Below, in pieces: positions 1-7,700 of a stretch of 64,000 nucleotides of DNA. Position 1 is the first letter of the stretch, and every line of letters begins with the position of its first letter. The stretch comes from Primorskyibacter flagellatus (lineage in GTDB: Bacteria; Pseudomonadota; Alphaproteobacteria; Rhodobacterales; Rhodobacteraceae): contig NZ_BMFJ01000004.1 of NCBI RefSeq assembly GCF_014638275.1, positions 1-64,000 on the forward strand, in the 5' to 3' direction. The position numbers were made by a program, and so were the translations under genes. Under the pieces are notes generated by a model. It did not search any database. It had not been told where the DNA came from and saw nothing but the letters and a program-made list of their open reading frames with translations.

Positions 1-86
1 GGGTCCCTGTCCGCGATGAAGTTCACACCCCGCGTGCGGGTGTCGTTCGTGGCATGGCGGATCGCGTAGATCTCCCAGGTCTTCAT
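1..86 (-). CDS. N-terminus of MBL-fold metallo-hydrolase, AHL-lactonase-like (partial)
   Basis: Only the first 28 codons lie in the window; the gene continues leftward. The ATG at 86 is preceded on the minus strand by GGGAGGAG, a strong ribosome-binding site. The visible start, MKTWEIYAIRHATNDTRTRG followed by NFIADRDP, resembles the N-terminus of metallo-beta-lactamase-fold hydrolases annotated as the N-acyl homoserine lactonase family. The zinc-binding HxHxDH motif would be outside the window, so the assignment rests on the N-terminal signature alone. It is divergent from the AraC-type regulator gene at 333, with 246 bp between them. Confidence 0.5.
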   Translation of the reverse strand, partial: MKTWEIYAIRHATNDTRTRGVNFIADRD

Positions 87-332
87 GGCGGCTCCTCCCG
101 TCCTTCGCGCGCCGGGGCTCCGTCCTCCCGGTCATTGCCCCGGCACACCGTCCGACGATGCGCCGCCGCGACGGAAAGCGCAAACCCCCCGGTGACTGTG
201 CCCGGTTTCCCTTGCCCCGGCTCGCGCGGGCATCGCTGCCCGAGCGGCTGCTTTCCGAAGCCACCGCCTGCTCGCCGCTCGTGGAAACTGTGGTACAGTG
301 TCTTGCAGACCACGAGGAGGAGGAGCGGGGTT

Positions 333-1355
333 TTGCTGGAACATGCGCTTGTTCTTGATGCGTCGGGGGCGCCGATCCGGCACCGGCAGAAGACCCGTTC
401 GGCCGACTGGGACGAGGTCGAAGAGTTCTGCCGGACGGTCTACATGCGGTATCGTGTGCGGCCCCTCGATCGCCTGTCCCGGCCCGACGCGACGATGATT
501 TCCGCCAGGGCGGGACGGGTGACGATGACCCGGTTCGCCTATGGGACCGGCATTCACCTTGACCGGTTCGATCCGGACGCCGGAAACATTCTTGTCCTGA
601 ACACGCTGCGCGGGGCCCTGGATCACCAGACCGACGGCGGTTCGATCAACACCGGGGCCGGCGAAAGCTTTGTCGTCGACTGTTCCCGTGCCGAATACTG
701 GCTTGAGGGAGATCCGGACCACATGCAGCTGAACCTGACGATCCCGCATCAGGTGATGGCGGATACGGCAGAGCGGTGGTTCGGTTTCGTCCCCGACGAC
801 CGGCTCTGGACCAGCCGGGTCAAGATCGGCGGACCCAACTCTGCCTGGCCCGCGCTGCTCGACTACGCGACGCGGGCCCTGGCGCGGGACGGCGGTATCT
901 CCTCGGACGCGGCGCTGGCGCGACATATCGAGGAGATGCTCTGCGTCGAACTGCTGCGCCAGTGGGCGGCCGCTGCCGGGCTGAACCTTGAAACGGGCGC
1001 GCGCTGTGCCGCCCCGGCCTATGTGCGTGCGGCGGAGGAGATCATGGAGGCCGAAGCGCGGGAGGCGCCGGCCATCGGTGATGTCGCGCTGCGTGTCGGC
1101 GTTTCCGCGCGGACCCTGTCGGGCGGGTTTCAGAGGTTCCGGGGGATTTCGCCGCGGGCCTATCTCGCGGCGCGACGGATCGAGGGCTTCCGCCGGGACC
1201 TTGAAACGCTGCCGGGCGATGTGACGGTCACCGCGATTGCCTCTGACTGGGGTTTCGCGAACTTCGGCGCACTGGCTGGCCGGTATCGCGACAGGTTCGG
1301 CGAAACGCCGTCGCAGACACGCGCGCGGACGGCGGGGCGCGCCCGCCCGCACTGA
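333..1355 (+). CDS. AraC family transcriptional regulator
   Basis: About 340 residues. The N-terminal two thirds look like the AraC-binding-like (AraC_binding_2) sensor fold; the last ~100 residues hold two helix-turn-helix units (VALRVGVSARTLSGGFQRFRGISPRAYL, then VTAIASDWGFANFGALAGRYRDRFGETPSQTR), the classic AraC/XylS DNA-binding pattern. I chose TTG at 333 because GAGGAGGAG ends 8 bases upstream and homology-like sequence begins there; the frame is open further upstream but that stretch is Pro/Arg/Ser-rich and not protein-like. It probably controls the flanking metallo-hydrolase and/or the downstream serine hydrolase. The effector cannot be read from the sequence. Confidence 0.85.
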   Translation: MLEHALVLDASGAPIRHRQKTRSADWDEVEEFCRTVYMRYRVRPLDRLSRPDATMISARAGRVTMTRFAYGTGIHLDRFDPDAGNILVLNTLRGALDHQTDGGSINTGAGESFVVDCSRAEYWLEGDPDHMQLNLTIPHQVMADTAERWFGFVPDDRLWTSRVKIGGPNSAWPALLDYATRALARDGGISSDAALARHIEEMLCVELLRQWAAAAGLNLETGARCAAPAYVRAAEEIMEAEAREAPAIGDVALRVGVSARTLSGGFQRFRGISPRAYLAARRIEGFRRDLETLPGDVTVTAIASDWGFANFGALAGRYRDRFGETPSQTRARTAGRARPH

Positions 1356-1451
1356 CTCGGCTTCCGAAACCGGACAGTCCATGCCGGTCACGGACAGCGC
1401 GCCCGTCCGTTGTCCGGCAGTCTTCCCTGCACGTCTTCAAGGGAGGAACCA

Positions 1452-2651
1452 ATGAAGGACATCAAAACAAACGATCTGAAAACCCGCTGCGACGCCGTTC
1501 TGGAGGGGCTGGTCACCGGACCGTCGCGTGTGCCCGGTGTCGTCGCGATGGCGACGGACCGCGCTGGCGACATCTATTCCGGCGCGGCCGGTGAGCGGCG
1601 GCTGGACGGAGACGCGATGACGGAGGACACGGTCTTCGCCATCTTCTCGACCACCAAGGCCATCGCGGGCACGACCGCTCTGCAATGTGTCGAGGAGGGT
1701 CTGCTGGACCTCGACGCCCCGGCGAAGGACTATGCCCCGGCGATCGGCGCGCTTCAGGTGATCGACGGTTTCGACGCCGACGGCACCCCCCGGCTGCGTG
1801 CCCCCGAAAGCGATGTCACGACCCGCCAGTTGATGCTGCACACCGCCGGTTTCGGTTATGATTTCTTCAACGAGTTTTACAAGCGTCTCGCCGAAGAGCA
1901 GGGCCAGCCCTCTGTCGTCACGGGGAGCCGCGCCTGTATCGAGACCCCGCTGTTGTTCGATCCGGGCACGAAGTGGGAATACGGCACGAATATCGACTGG
2001 GTCGGACAGGTCGTCGAAGGCATCCGCGGCAAAAGGCTGGGCGAGGTCATGCAGGAGCGGATCTTCGATCAGCTTGGCATGCGGGACATCGGCTTCACCC
2101 GGACGCCCGACATGAAGGCGCGGACCGCGACGATACACGCGCGGGGCGAGGATGGCGGGCTGACCCCGATGGACGATTTCGCGCTGCCCGACGATCCGGA
2201 GGTCCACATGGGGGGCCACGGGCTTTACGCGACCGTGCCGGAATACATGAAGTTCATCCGCATGTGGCTGAACGACGGAGACGGGCCGAATGGCCGGGTG
2301 CTGAGGCCCGAGACGGTTGAATGGGCCGTGAAGGGCGCGCTTGTCCCGCCGCAGAAGGTCACGATGCTGCCGGGCGTCATCCCGTCGCTGTCGAACGATG
2401 CAGAGTTCTTCCCGGGTCTGGAAAAGGACTGGTCCTACACCTTCATGGTCAATTCCGAGGAGGCCCCGACCGGACGTCCCGCCGGTGCCATAGGCTGGGC
2501 CGGGCTGGCGAACAGCTACTACTGGATCGACCGGAAGAACGGGATCGGCGGCTACTGGGCGACACAGATCCTGCCCTTCGCGGATGGTGTCTCTTTCCCG
2601 GGGTACATGGGGTTCGAGAGCGCGGTCTACGCCGCCCTCCCGGCCCGCTGA
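1452..2651 (+). CDS. Serine hydrolase, beta-lactamase/class C-like family
   Basis: 399 residues from ATG 1452, preceded by GGGAGG. The active-site serine motif SxxK is visible as STTK (residues 66-69, within [13 protein letters not shown]) and the YxN motif as YGTN (177-180), the diagnostic pair of the beta-lactamase/transpeptidase-like esterase family (EstB, LovD, D-aminopeptidase relatives). There is no signal peptide, so it is likely a cytoplasmic esterase or amidase rather than an antibiotic-resistance enzyme. It sits 96 bp after the AraC regulator and is convergent with the DUF35 gene. The substrate is unknown. Confidence 0.85.
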   Translation: MKDIKTNDLKTRCDAVLEGLVTGPSRVPGVVAMATDRAGDIYSGAAGERRLDGDAMTEDTVFAIFSTTKAIAGTTALQCVEEGLLDLDAPAKDYAPAIGALQVIDGFDADGTPRLRAPESDVTTRQLMLHTAGFGYDFFNEFYKRLAEEQGQPSVVTGSRACIETPLLFDPGTKWEYGTNIDWVGQVVEGIRGKRLGEVMQERIFDQLGMRDIGFTRTPDMKARTATIHARGEDGGLTPMDDFALPDDPEVHMGGHGLYATVPEYMKFIRMWLNDGDGPNGRVLRPETVEWAVKGALVPPQKVTMLPGVIPSLSNDAEFFPGLEKDWSYTFMVNSEEAPTGRPAGAIGWAGLANSYYWIDRKNGIGGYWATQILPFADGVSFPGYMGFESAVYAALPAR

Positions 2652-2693
2652 CGCATATCCTGCACCGTATCGAAGAACGGGGCGGCGGCGCAG

Positions 2694-2719
2694 GCGCGCG
2701 GCCGTCCCGGACCGCGCGC
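2694..2719. terminator. Possible bidirectional hairpin between convergent genes
   Basis: A perfect 8 bp GC-only stem (GCGCGCGG at 2694-2701, CCGCGCGC at 2712-2719) with a 10-base loop lies in the 97 bp gap between the convergent serine hydrolase and DUF35 genes. No T-run follows on either strand, so intrinsic termination is only a possibility. Confidence 0.35.
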
Positions 2720-2748
2720 GTCATCCGGTTGCCGACACCTGAATACGG

Positions 2749-3153
2749 TCACGCGGTCGCAGGCCCGGCGGACAGGGTGAATGTCGGCACGCGGAAATCC
2801 GACTCCGTTCTTGAGAATTTCAGCTGAACGGGCATCCCGATGGACAGGTCCGCGGGGTCCGCGTCCACGATGTTCGTCATCATTGTCGGCCCTTCTTCCA
2901 GGGTGACATAGGCGATGATGTAGGGCTTCGGCATCCGCCGTAGCGGCGAGAAGCTGTAGATCGTTCCGCGACCGGAAGCGTCCTTCCACACCGTGTCGGA
3001 TGAGCTGCAGAAGGGGCAGATGTTGCGCGGATACCAGTGGGCGCGATCACAGGCGGTGCATGTCTTGACGAGGAACCGCCCCTCTCTGGCCGCGTCCCAG
3101 AAGGCCTGGGTTTCGGGTCCGGGGGTCGGGTCGGGATTGATGTAGCCGTCCAT
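2749..3153 (-). CDS. DUF35 Zn-ribbon/OB-fold protein, partner of thiolase-fold protein (copy 1)
   Basis: 134 residues. An N-terminal rubredoxin-like zinc ribbon is visible as Cys32-x2-Cys35 and Cys46-x2-Cys49, followed by the OB-fold typical of DUF35 (RGTIYSFSPLRRM, then YVTLEEGPTMMTNIVD). Proteins of this family (ChsH2 domain, BbsA) form obligate complexes with thiolase-fold partners and help bind the acyl-CoA. The ATG at 3153 lies 1 base after the stop of the upstream thiolase-fold gene, so the two are translationally coupled and almost certainly form one complex. A second, divergent copy of the same pair is at 21885-23449. Confidence 0.9.
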   Translation of the reverse strand: MDGYINPDPTPGPETQAFWDAAREGRFLVKTCTACDRAHWYPRNICPFCSSSDTVWKDASGRGTIYSFSPLRRMPKPYIIAYVTLEEGPTMMTNIVDADPADLSIGMPVQLKFSRTESDFRVPTFTLSAGPATA

Positions 3154-3154
3154 G

Positions 3155-4324
3155 TTATCCGCGCTCCAGAATGATGGTCGAAGAGGCGTGCCGGACGCCA
3201 AGCTGACCGCCGATCGCATTGGCGATGGCAAGGTCGCAGTCGGGCACCTGAACGGCGGGATGGGCCTCACCCCGGATCTGGCGGACGGCCTCCAGAGCCT
3301 TGGTCATGCCGCCGCGGTTGACCGGATGGTTGTTGCACAGCCCGCCGCCGTCGGTGTTCACCGCCAGCCGGCCCTGACCCGAGATCAGCGCGCCATCGTC
3401 GACGAACCGGCCGATCTTTCCCTTTTCGCAGAAGCCGAGATCCTCGATCTGGATCATCTCGGTAATGGTGAAGCTGTCGTAAATGGACGCATAACGGATG
3501 TCCGCAGCCGTGACCCGGGCCTGTTCGTAGGCCGTGGCGCCGGACTTCTGCGCCCCGGAATTGGTGATCTCCATATAGCCGCCGTTCTGGCCGACCGGTG
3601 CCTCGCCGCAGCCGATGACCTTGACGAGCGGGCGTCTGAGGCTGCGCGCGATCTCTTCCCGCGCGACGACCAGCGCGCCGCCGCCATCGGTCACGACACA
3701 GCAGTCCAGCCGGTGCAGCGGATCGGCGACGAGGGGGGAATTCACCACATCCTCCACCGTCACGACGTCGCGCAGCATGGCGTTCGGGTTGTGCTGCGCG
3801 TGGTGGGATGCCGCGACCTTGACCCAGGCCATCTGTTCGGCCGTCGTGCCGAACAGGTGCCGGTGGCGCTGTGCAACCATGGCATAGACGCCGAGGATCT
3901 GGATGCCGAAGGGATGTTCCCATTCGAAATCCGGCTGGTTCGGGTTGTCCGCCCGTTTCAGCGCGCCCTTGGACTTGCCTTCCTGCCGGGGACGGCCGGC
4001 AAGGGTGATGAGCGCGACGTTGCACTTCCCCGCGGCAATCGCCTGACAGGCATGGGCCACATGGATCAGATAGGACGAGCCCGAGGTGTTCGTCGTATCC
4101 ACATGCCGCAGGTTCAGGTTCATGTAGTCGGCCAGCGACAGCGGTCCGGTGCCCGGCGCGTCGGGACCGCAGAAGAACCCGTCCACATCGTCCTTCGTCA
4201 GGCCCGCGTCGGCCAGCGCGCCAAGGGCAACCTCCGCATGAAGCTGCGCGACGGAGGTATCGGGGGCCGCGCGCAACGGGTGCTCGTAGGCCCCGACGAC
4301 ATAGCCGAGAGCTTGACGGTTCAT
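3155..4324 (-). CDS. Thiolase-fold (SCP2/lipid-transfer type) protein, copy 1
   Basis: 389 residues from ATG 4324, preceded by GAGGAGGAG. Thiolase fold shown by DAGLTKDDVDGF (about 40-50), YDSFT (282-286) and NTDGGGLCNNHP (323-334). The normal nucleophilic Cys of thiolases should fall in the TTNTSGSS segment (77-84); here the aligned residue is Asn79, so ordinary thiolytic chemistry is unlikely. Cys-less members paired with DUF35 proteins include the retro-aldolase Ltp2 of steroid side-chain degradation. The partner gene follows immediately. I infer a CoA-dependent carbon-carbon lyase or acyltransferase; the substrate is unknown. A promoter-like TTGAAG, 17 bases, TAGTGT lies upstream on the minus strand. 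Confidence 0.85.
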   Translation of the reverse strand: MNRQALGYVVGAYEHPLRAAPDTSVAQLHAEVALGALADAGLTKDDVDGFFCGPDAPGTGPLSLADYMNLNLRHVDTTNTSGSSYLIHVAHACQAIAAGKCNVALITLAGRPRQEGKSKGALKRADNPNQPDFEWEHPFGIQILGVYAMVAQRHRHLFGTTAEQMAWVKVAASHHAQHNPNAMLRDVVTVEDVVNSPLVADPLHRLDCCVVTDGGGALVVAREEIARSLRRPLVKVIGCGEAPVGQNGGYMEITNSGAQKSGATAYEQARVTAADIRYASIYDSFTITEMIQIEDLGFCEKGKIGRFVDDGALISGQGRLAVNTDGGGLCNNHPVNRGGMTKALEAVRQIRGEAHPAVQVPDCDLAIANAIGGQLGVRHASSTIILERG

Positions 4325-4347
4325 GATGCTCCTCCTCGCAGTTCGGG

Positions 4348-4376
4348 GCGACACTAGGGGCGGGTCCAGGCTGCTT
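4348..4376 (-). promoter_or_regulatory. Putative sigma70 promoter for thiolase-fold/DUF35 pair
   Basis: On the minus strand, TTGAAG, a 17-base spacer and TAGTGT precede the GAGGAGGAG ribosome-binding site and ATG at 4324. It matches the bacterial housekeeping layout; by eye only. Confidence 0.4.
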
Positions 4377-4493
4377 CAACAGATCAATTTTCGGCCGCCG
4401 GAGGAGAAAAACTCACAGCATGCCGGTGGCGTGCCGGCGCGAAACCGGGATAGGATCCGCCATCCGTAGCGGCGACAAGCAAGGATCCGGCCA

Positions 4494-5435
4494 ATGCGAC
4501 GTCTTCCTCCCCTGAATGCCCTGCGCGCGTTGGAAGCCGCCGGTCGCCACGGCAGCTTCTCACTCGCCGCCGCGGAGCTGAACGTGACGCCGGGGGCGGT
4601 GAGCCGGCAGATCAAGCTGCTGGAGGAAACCTTCGACATGCAGCTTTTCGAGCGCAGGAGCGGCGCGCTTGAGGCGACGGAGAAATGCCGGGATTACGCA
4701 ACGATGCTGTCCGATGTCTTCGACCGCATCGAAACCGCGACCACGCGGCTGACGGAGGCGGAGTCGGATAACGAAATCAAGCTCTCCGCCTCCATGACCT
4801 TCACGCTGCGCTGGATGGTCCCCAGGATGACGAGCTTTCATGACCGTCACCCGCATCTCAGGCTGCGGCTGAGCGGGGCGATGCCGCCGCCGCGGATGAG
4901 CGACAGGGGAGAGGTCGATGTCTACGTGCAGCTTGGCGACGGCAGCCGCACCGACCTTGCCGTGGAGCGCCTGCTTGGCAACGATCTGGTTCCCGTCTGC
5001 AGTCCAAGGCTGCTAGAGGGCGGACCGCCGCTGGAAACCCCGGAAGACCTTGCGAACCACACCCTCCTGCATTCGATGCTCAGAAAGCAGCACTGGCCGC
5101 ACTGGCTTCGGGCGGTCGGCGTGGACGGGGTCAACGGGCGGGATGGCAACACGCACGGGTCTTCGGCGCTGTGCTATCAGGCGGCCATCGAAGGTCTGGG
5201 CGTGGCCATGGCGCAGATCAACTTCGTCATCGACGACATTGCCGAGGGGCGGCTGGTCACGCCGTTCCGCACCATCGTGGCGGATACGGAAAGCTTCAAC
5301 CTGATCCGCGACCGGACCGAGACCGCGACGAAGGTTCAGGATTTCGCGGGGTGGATCCACGGCGAGGCGCGGACGCATGAGGACCGGGTCCGGGCGCTGA
5401 CACGGGATTACAAGCGGCTCCCCGCGCCGGTGTGA
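4494..5435 (+). CDS. LysR family regulator, GcvA-like (copy 1)
   Basis: 313 residues. Starts with RRLPPLNALRALEAAGRHGSFSLAAAELNVTPGAVSRQIKLLEE, the winged helix-turn-helix typical of the GcvA branch of LysR, followed by a substrate-binding domain (LSASMTFTLRWMVPRMTSFHDRHPHLRLRL). It lies 169 bp from the divergent thiolase-fold gene and 182 bp before the CoA-transferase/aldehyde-dehydrogenase operon, so either could be its target. The DNA-binding half is close to that of the second LysR in the window (12145-13053), suggesting duplication. Confidence 0.9.
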   Translation: MRRLPPLNALRALEAAGRHGSFSLAAAELNVTPGAVSRQIKLLEETFDMQLFERRSGALEATEKCRDYATMLSDVFDRIETATTRLTEAESDNEIKLSASMTFTLRWMVPRMTSFHDRHPHLRLRLSGAMPPPRMSDRGEVDVYVQLGDGSRTDLAVERLLGNDLVPVCSPRLLEGGPPLETPEDLANHTLLHSMLRKQHWPHWLRAVGVDGVNGRDGNTHGSSALCYQAAIEGLGVAMAQINFVIDDIAEGRLVTPFRTIVADTESFNLIRDRTETATKVQDFAGWIHGEARTHEDRVRALTRDYKRLPAPV

Positions 5436-5464
5436 ACCTTCCGTCAACGTCCGGTCGATTTTTC

Positions 5465-5498
5465 GTCGTTTGACTTGAGCGGACCTCAAAAGCTTGAT
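5465..5498 (+). promoter_or_regulatory. Shared-motif promoter A (upstream of CoA-transferase operon)
   Basis: GTCGTTTGAC at 5465-5474 contains the -35 hexamer TTGACT (5470-5475); a 17-base spacer leads to CTTGAT (5493-5498). The same ten-base element at the same -35 position recurs at 10548, 14701, 21807 and (9/10 match) 24298, always upstream of a catabolic operon on the plus strand. The leader to the CoA-transferase ATG is about 120 bases. Confidence 0.6.
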
Positions 5499-5617
5499 CG
5501 CAAAAGAAACAGGCCGGTTTCCGGGCGGGTCGCCGCGATGCGACGCCCGGCGACGCAGGTCCTGACGCGGCAAGGAGGCGCCAGTCGGCCCGATGATTTT
5601 TGAACGGAATTTCCGGT

Positions 5618-6559
5618 ATGTCTGACCCGAAGCCCCTGGCCGGCCGGCGGATCCTGGAAGTGCAGTCAGCCGGGGACGACCCGGCCGTCCGCGAAGCCAT
5701 CGCCTTCTGCGGGCGGATGCTGAGCGATCTCGGGGCGGAGGTGCTGACCGGCCCGTCGTCGTCCGGCCAGCCCTTCCTGACCCAGGGCAAGACCCTGTCG
5801 AAGCACCCGGAGGGCCGGATCGACCTGGCCCTCACCGGGGCGGGGACCGCGCCGGGACAGGAACGCGCCCGGGTCTCCGTTTCGATGCTGCCGGAAGGGG
5901 CGGGCGATATTCCGGTGTCGGAATTCACGGTCATGGCAACGGGCGGGCTGCTGGACATCGTCGGCGATCCCGATCGCGCCCCGCTGCGCCTTCCCGGGCA
6001 TCAGCTGGCACGGGCCGCCGGGCTGGCCGCATTCACCGCGGCCTCGGCCTGCCTGCATGGCGGTCAGAGCAGCCGCGCGCATGTTTCCCTTCTGGACACC
6101 GCGATCTGGCTGAACTGGAAAAGCCTTGTTGTCGCCAGGGAGAACGGCCGTGCCCCTTCCCGGCTTGGTGCCGGGTCGGAATGGCAGACGGTGCGATGCG
6201 CCGACGGATGGATGGGGCTGGTTTACCGGCAGGAGGACTGGACCGCCCTGAAAGCGCTTGTCGGCAATCCGAGGCTGGACGACCCCGACCTGAATGTCCG
6301 CGCCATCCGGCGCCAGCGCGCGGCCGAGGTCACCGCGATGATCGAGGAGCATTTTCTCACCATGACGCGGGCAGAGATCATGGGCTACGCCGGACGCAAC
6401 CGCATTCCGCTTGGCGCCGTGCTCAGCCCGCGGGAGGTGATTGATGACGCACACAGCCGGGCCCGCGGGGCTTTTGTCGCGACACCCGGCGGGGTGATGC
6501 CGCGGCTGCCGGTGAAATGGAACGGCAAGGGGATCGGTCCGGGGCAGGTGCTGCGATGA
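5618..6559 (+). CDS. CaiB/BaiF class III CoA-transferase-like subunit, catalytic Asp missing
   Basis: 313 residues, shorter than the usual ~380-400. It keeps the N-terminal LAGRRILEV ... CGRMLSDLGAEVLTGP and the C-terminal SLLDTAIWLNWKSLVVARENG ... PRLPVKWNGKGIGPG pattern of CaiB/BaiF enzymes. Where the catalytic Asp normally sits (ahead of the aAGl-aA helix) the sequence reads LPGHQLARAAGLAAF (125-139), with no Asp. The next gene overlaps by ATGA and is a full-length family member with the Asp. In known heterodimers such as BbsEF two different CaiB-type subunits pair up, so I infer a non-catalytic partner. The start is uncertain: ATG 5618 lacks a clear ribosome-binding site, and TTG 5600 is an alternative. 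Confidence 0.75.
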   Translation: MSDPKPLAGRRILEVQSAGDDPAVREAIAFCGRMLSDLGAEVLTGPSSSGQPFLTQGKTLSKHPEGRIDLALTGAGTAPGQERARVSVSMLPEGAGDIPVSEFTVMATGGLLDIVGDPDRAPLRLPGHQLARAAGLAAFTAASACLHGGQSSRAHVSLLDTAIWLNWKSLVVARENGRAPSRLGAGSEWQTVRCADGWMGLVYRQEDWTALKALVGNPRLDDPDLNVRAIRRQRAAEVTAMIEEHFLTMTRAEIMGYAGRNRIPLGAVLSPREVIDDAHSRARGAFVATPGGVMPRLPVKWNGKGIGPGQVLR

Positions 6560-7692
6560 AACCGCTGGCGGGCAAAACGGTTCTCGACCTCGGGATCATC
6601 ACCGCAGGGGCCGCGACCTCGGCCCTGCTCTGCGACATGGGTGCGGAGGTCATCAAGATCGAATCCCCGACCTACCGCGATCCGTTCCGGATCTGGGTGT
6701 CGCTTCGGCCCGAGGACCGCGACAAGACCTCGCCGCATTTCGGCGCGACCAACCGGGGCAAGAAATCCGTCGCCATCAACCTCAAGGACCCGGACGGGCG
6801 CCGGTGTTTCCTTGACCTCGTCCGCCACGCCGATGTCGTGGTCGAGAATTTCCGCCGCGGCGTCCTGGACAAGCTTGGCATCGGGTTCGATGTGCTGAAG
6901 CAGGCAAATCCCGCGATGGTTCTCGCCTCGATCTCCAGCCAGGGCGAGGACGGGCCGGGGGCGGGGCAGGTGTCCTACGGATCGACCTTGGAATGCGTTG
7001 CCGGCATGGCCTGGCATCTGGGGTACGACGACAGTCCGATGGTCAGCGGGGTCGATCTGAACTACCCCGACCAGGTCGTCGCGATGTTCGCGGCGGGCAT
7101 GATCGTGAACGCGCTGACCTCGGTCAGGGATTGCGGAGAGGGCGTTCACCTCGATCTGGCGCAGCGGGAGCTGACCTCCTTCATGATCGGCGATGCCTTT
7201 GCCGCGCCCGATGACAATCCCGTGCGCGGAAATGCGGATCCGGCCTTCGCTGTGCAGGACTGCTTTGCCTGTGCCGATGGCCGCTGGATCGCCGTCAGTT
7301 TGCCGGAGCCGCAGGTCGAAACGCTGGTCCGGGCGACCGGTGCGCGGGACGCCCAAGGTCTTGCCCGCTGGTGCGCGCGTCGGGACGGAGCGGCGGCAGA
7401 GGGCGGATTGCAGGCCGCCGGGATCGCCGCCGCGCTGTCCCTGCGCGGCGAGGAGGTTCTGGCCCGCCAGGCGTGGTCGAGCGCGATGATCGCGGGTCCG
7501 CGCGGCGAGGTCTGGAAAGGAACGCCCTTCGACTTCGGCTCACCGCTGACGCCGGACCCGGTGCCGGAGTTCGGCGCGGACACGACCGATGTGCTTCAGA
7601 CCCTCGGGGGGATGGGCAGGGACGAGATCGAGGATCTCAACGACAGGGGCAGCATCGTGGCGCCGGACGCCGCGCTGGTGCGCACCCGATAG
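6556..7692 (+). CDS. CaiB/BaiF class III CoA-transferase, catalytic subunit
   Basis: 378 residues, ATG 6556 overlapping the previous stop as ATGA. Family signatures: LAGKTVLDLGIITAGAATSALLCDMGAEVIKIE (N-terminus), NRGKKSVAINLKDPDGR, VENFRRGVLDKLGIG, and the putative catalytic Asp172 in NYPDQVVAMFAAGMI. Such enzymes transfer CoA between acids through a gamma-glutamyl/aspartyl-type covalent cycle. It likely forms a heterodimer with the upstream Asp-less paralogue. The following aldehyde dehydrogenase could supply the carboxylic acid. Substrate unknown. Confidence 0.9.
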   Translation: MKPLAGKTVLDLGIITAGAATSALLCDMGAEVIKIESPTYRDPFRIWVSLRPEDRDKTSPHFGATNRGKKSVAINLKDPDGRRCFLDLVRHADVVVENFRRGVLDKLGIGFDVLKQANPAMVLASISSQGEDGPGAGQVSYGSTLECVAGMAWHLGYDDSPMVSGVDLNYPDQVVAMFAAGMIVNALTSVRDCGEGVHLDLAQRELTSFMIGDAFAAPDDNPVRGNADPAFAVQDCFACADGRWIAVSLPEPQVETLVRATGARDAQGLARWCARRDGAAAEGGLQAAGIAAALSLRGEEVLARQAWSSAMIAGPRGEVWKGTPFDFGSPLTPDPVPEFGADTTDVLQTLGGMGRDEIEDLNDRGSIVAPDAALVRTR

Positions 7693-7700
7693 GAGACGAC

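Noticed and set aside
54..332. N-terminal extension of the AraC regulator to ATG 54
   Set aside because: It overlaps the divergent metallo-hydrolase start, is Pro/Ser/Arg-rich, and the TTG at 333 has a far better ribosome-binding site.
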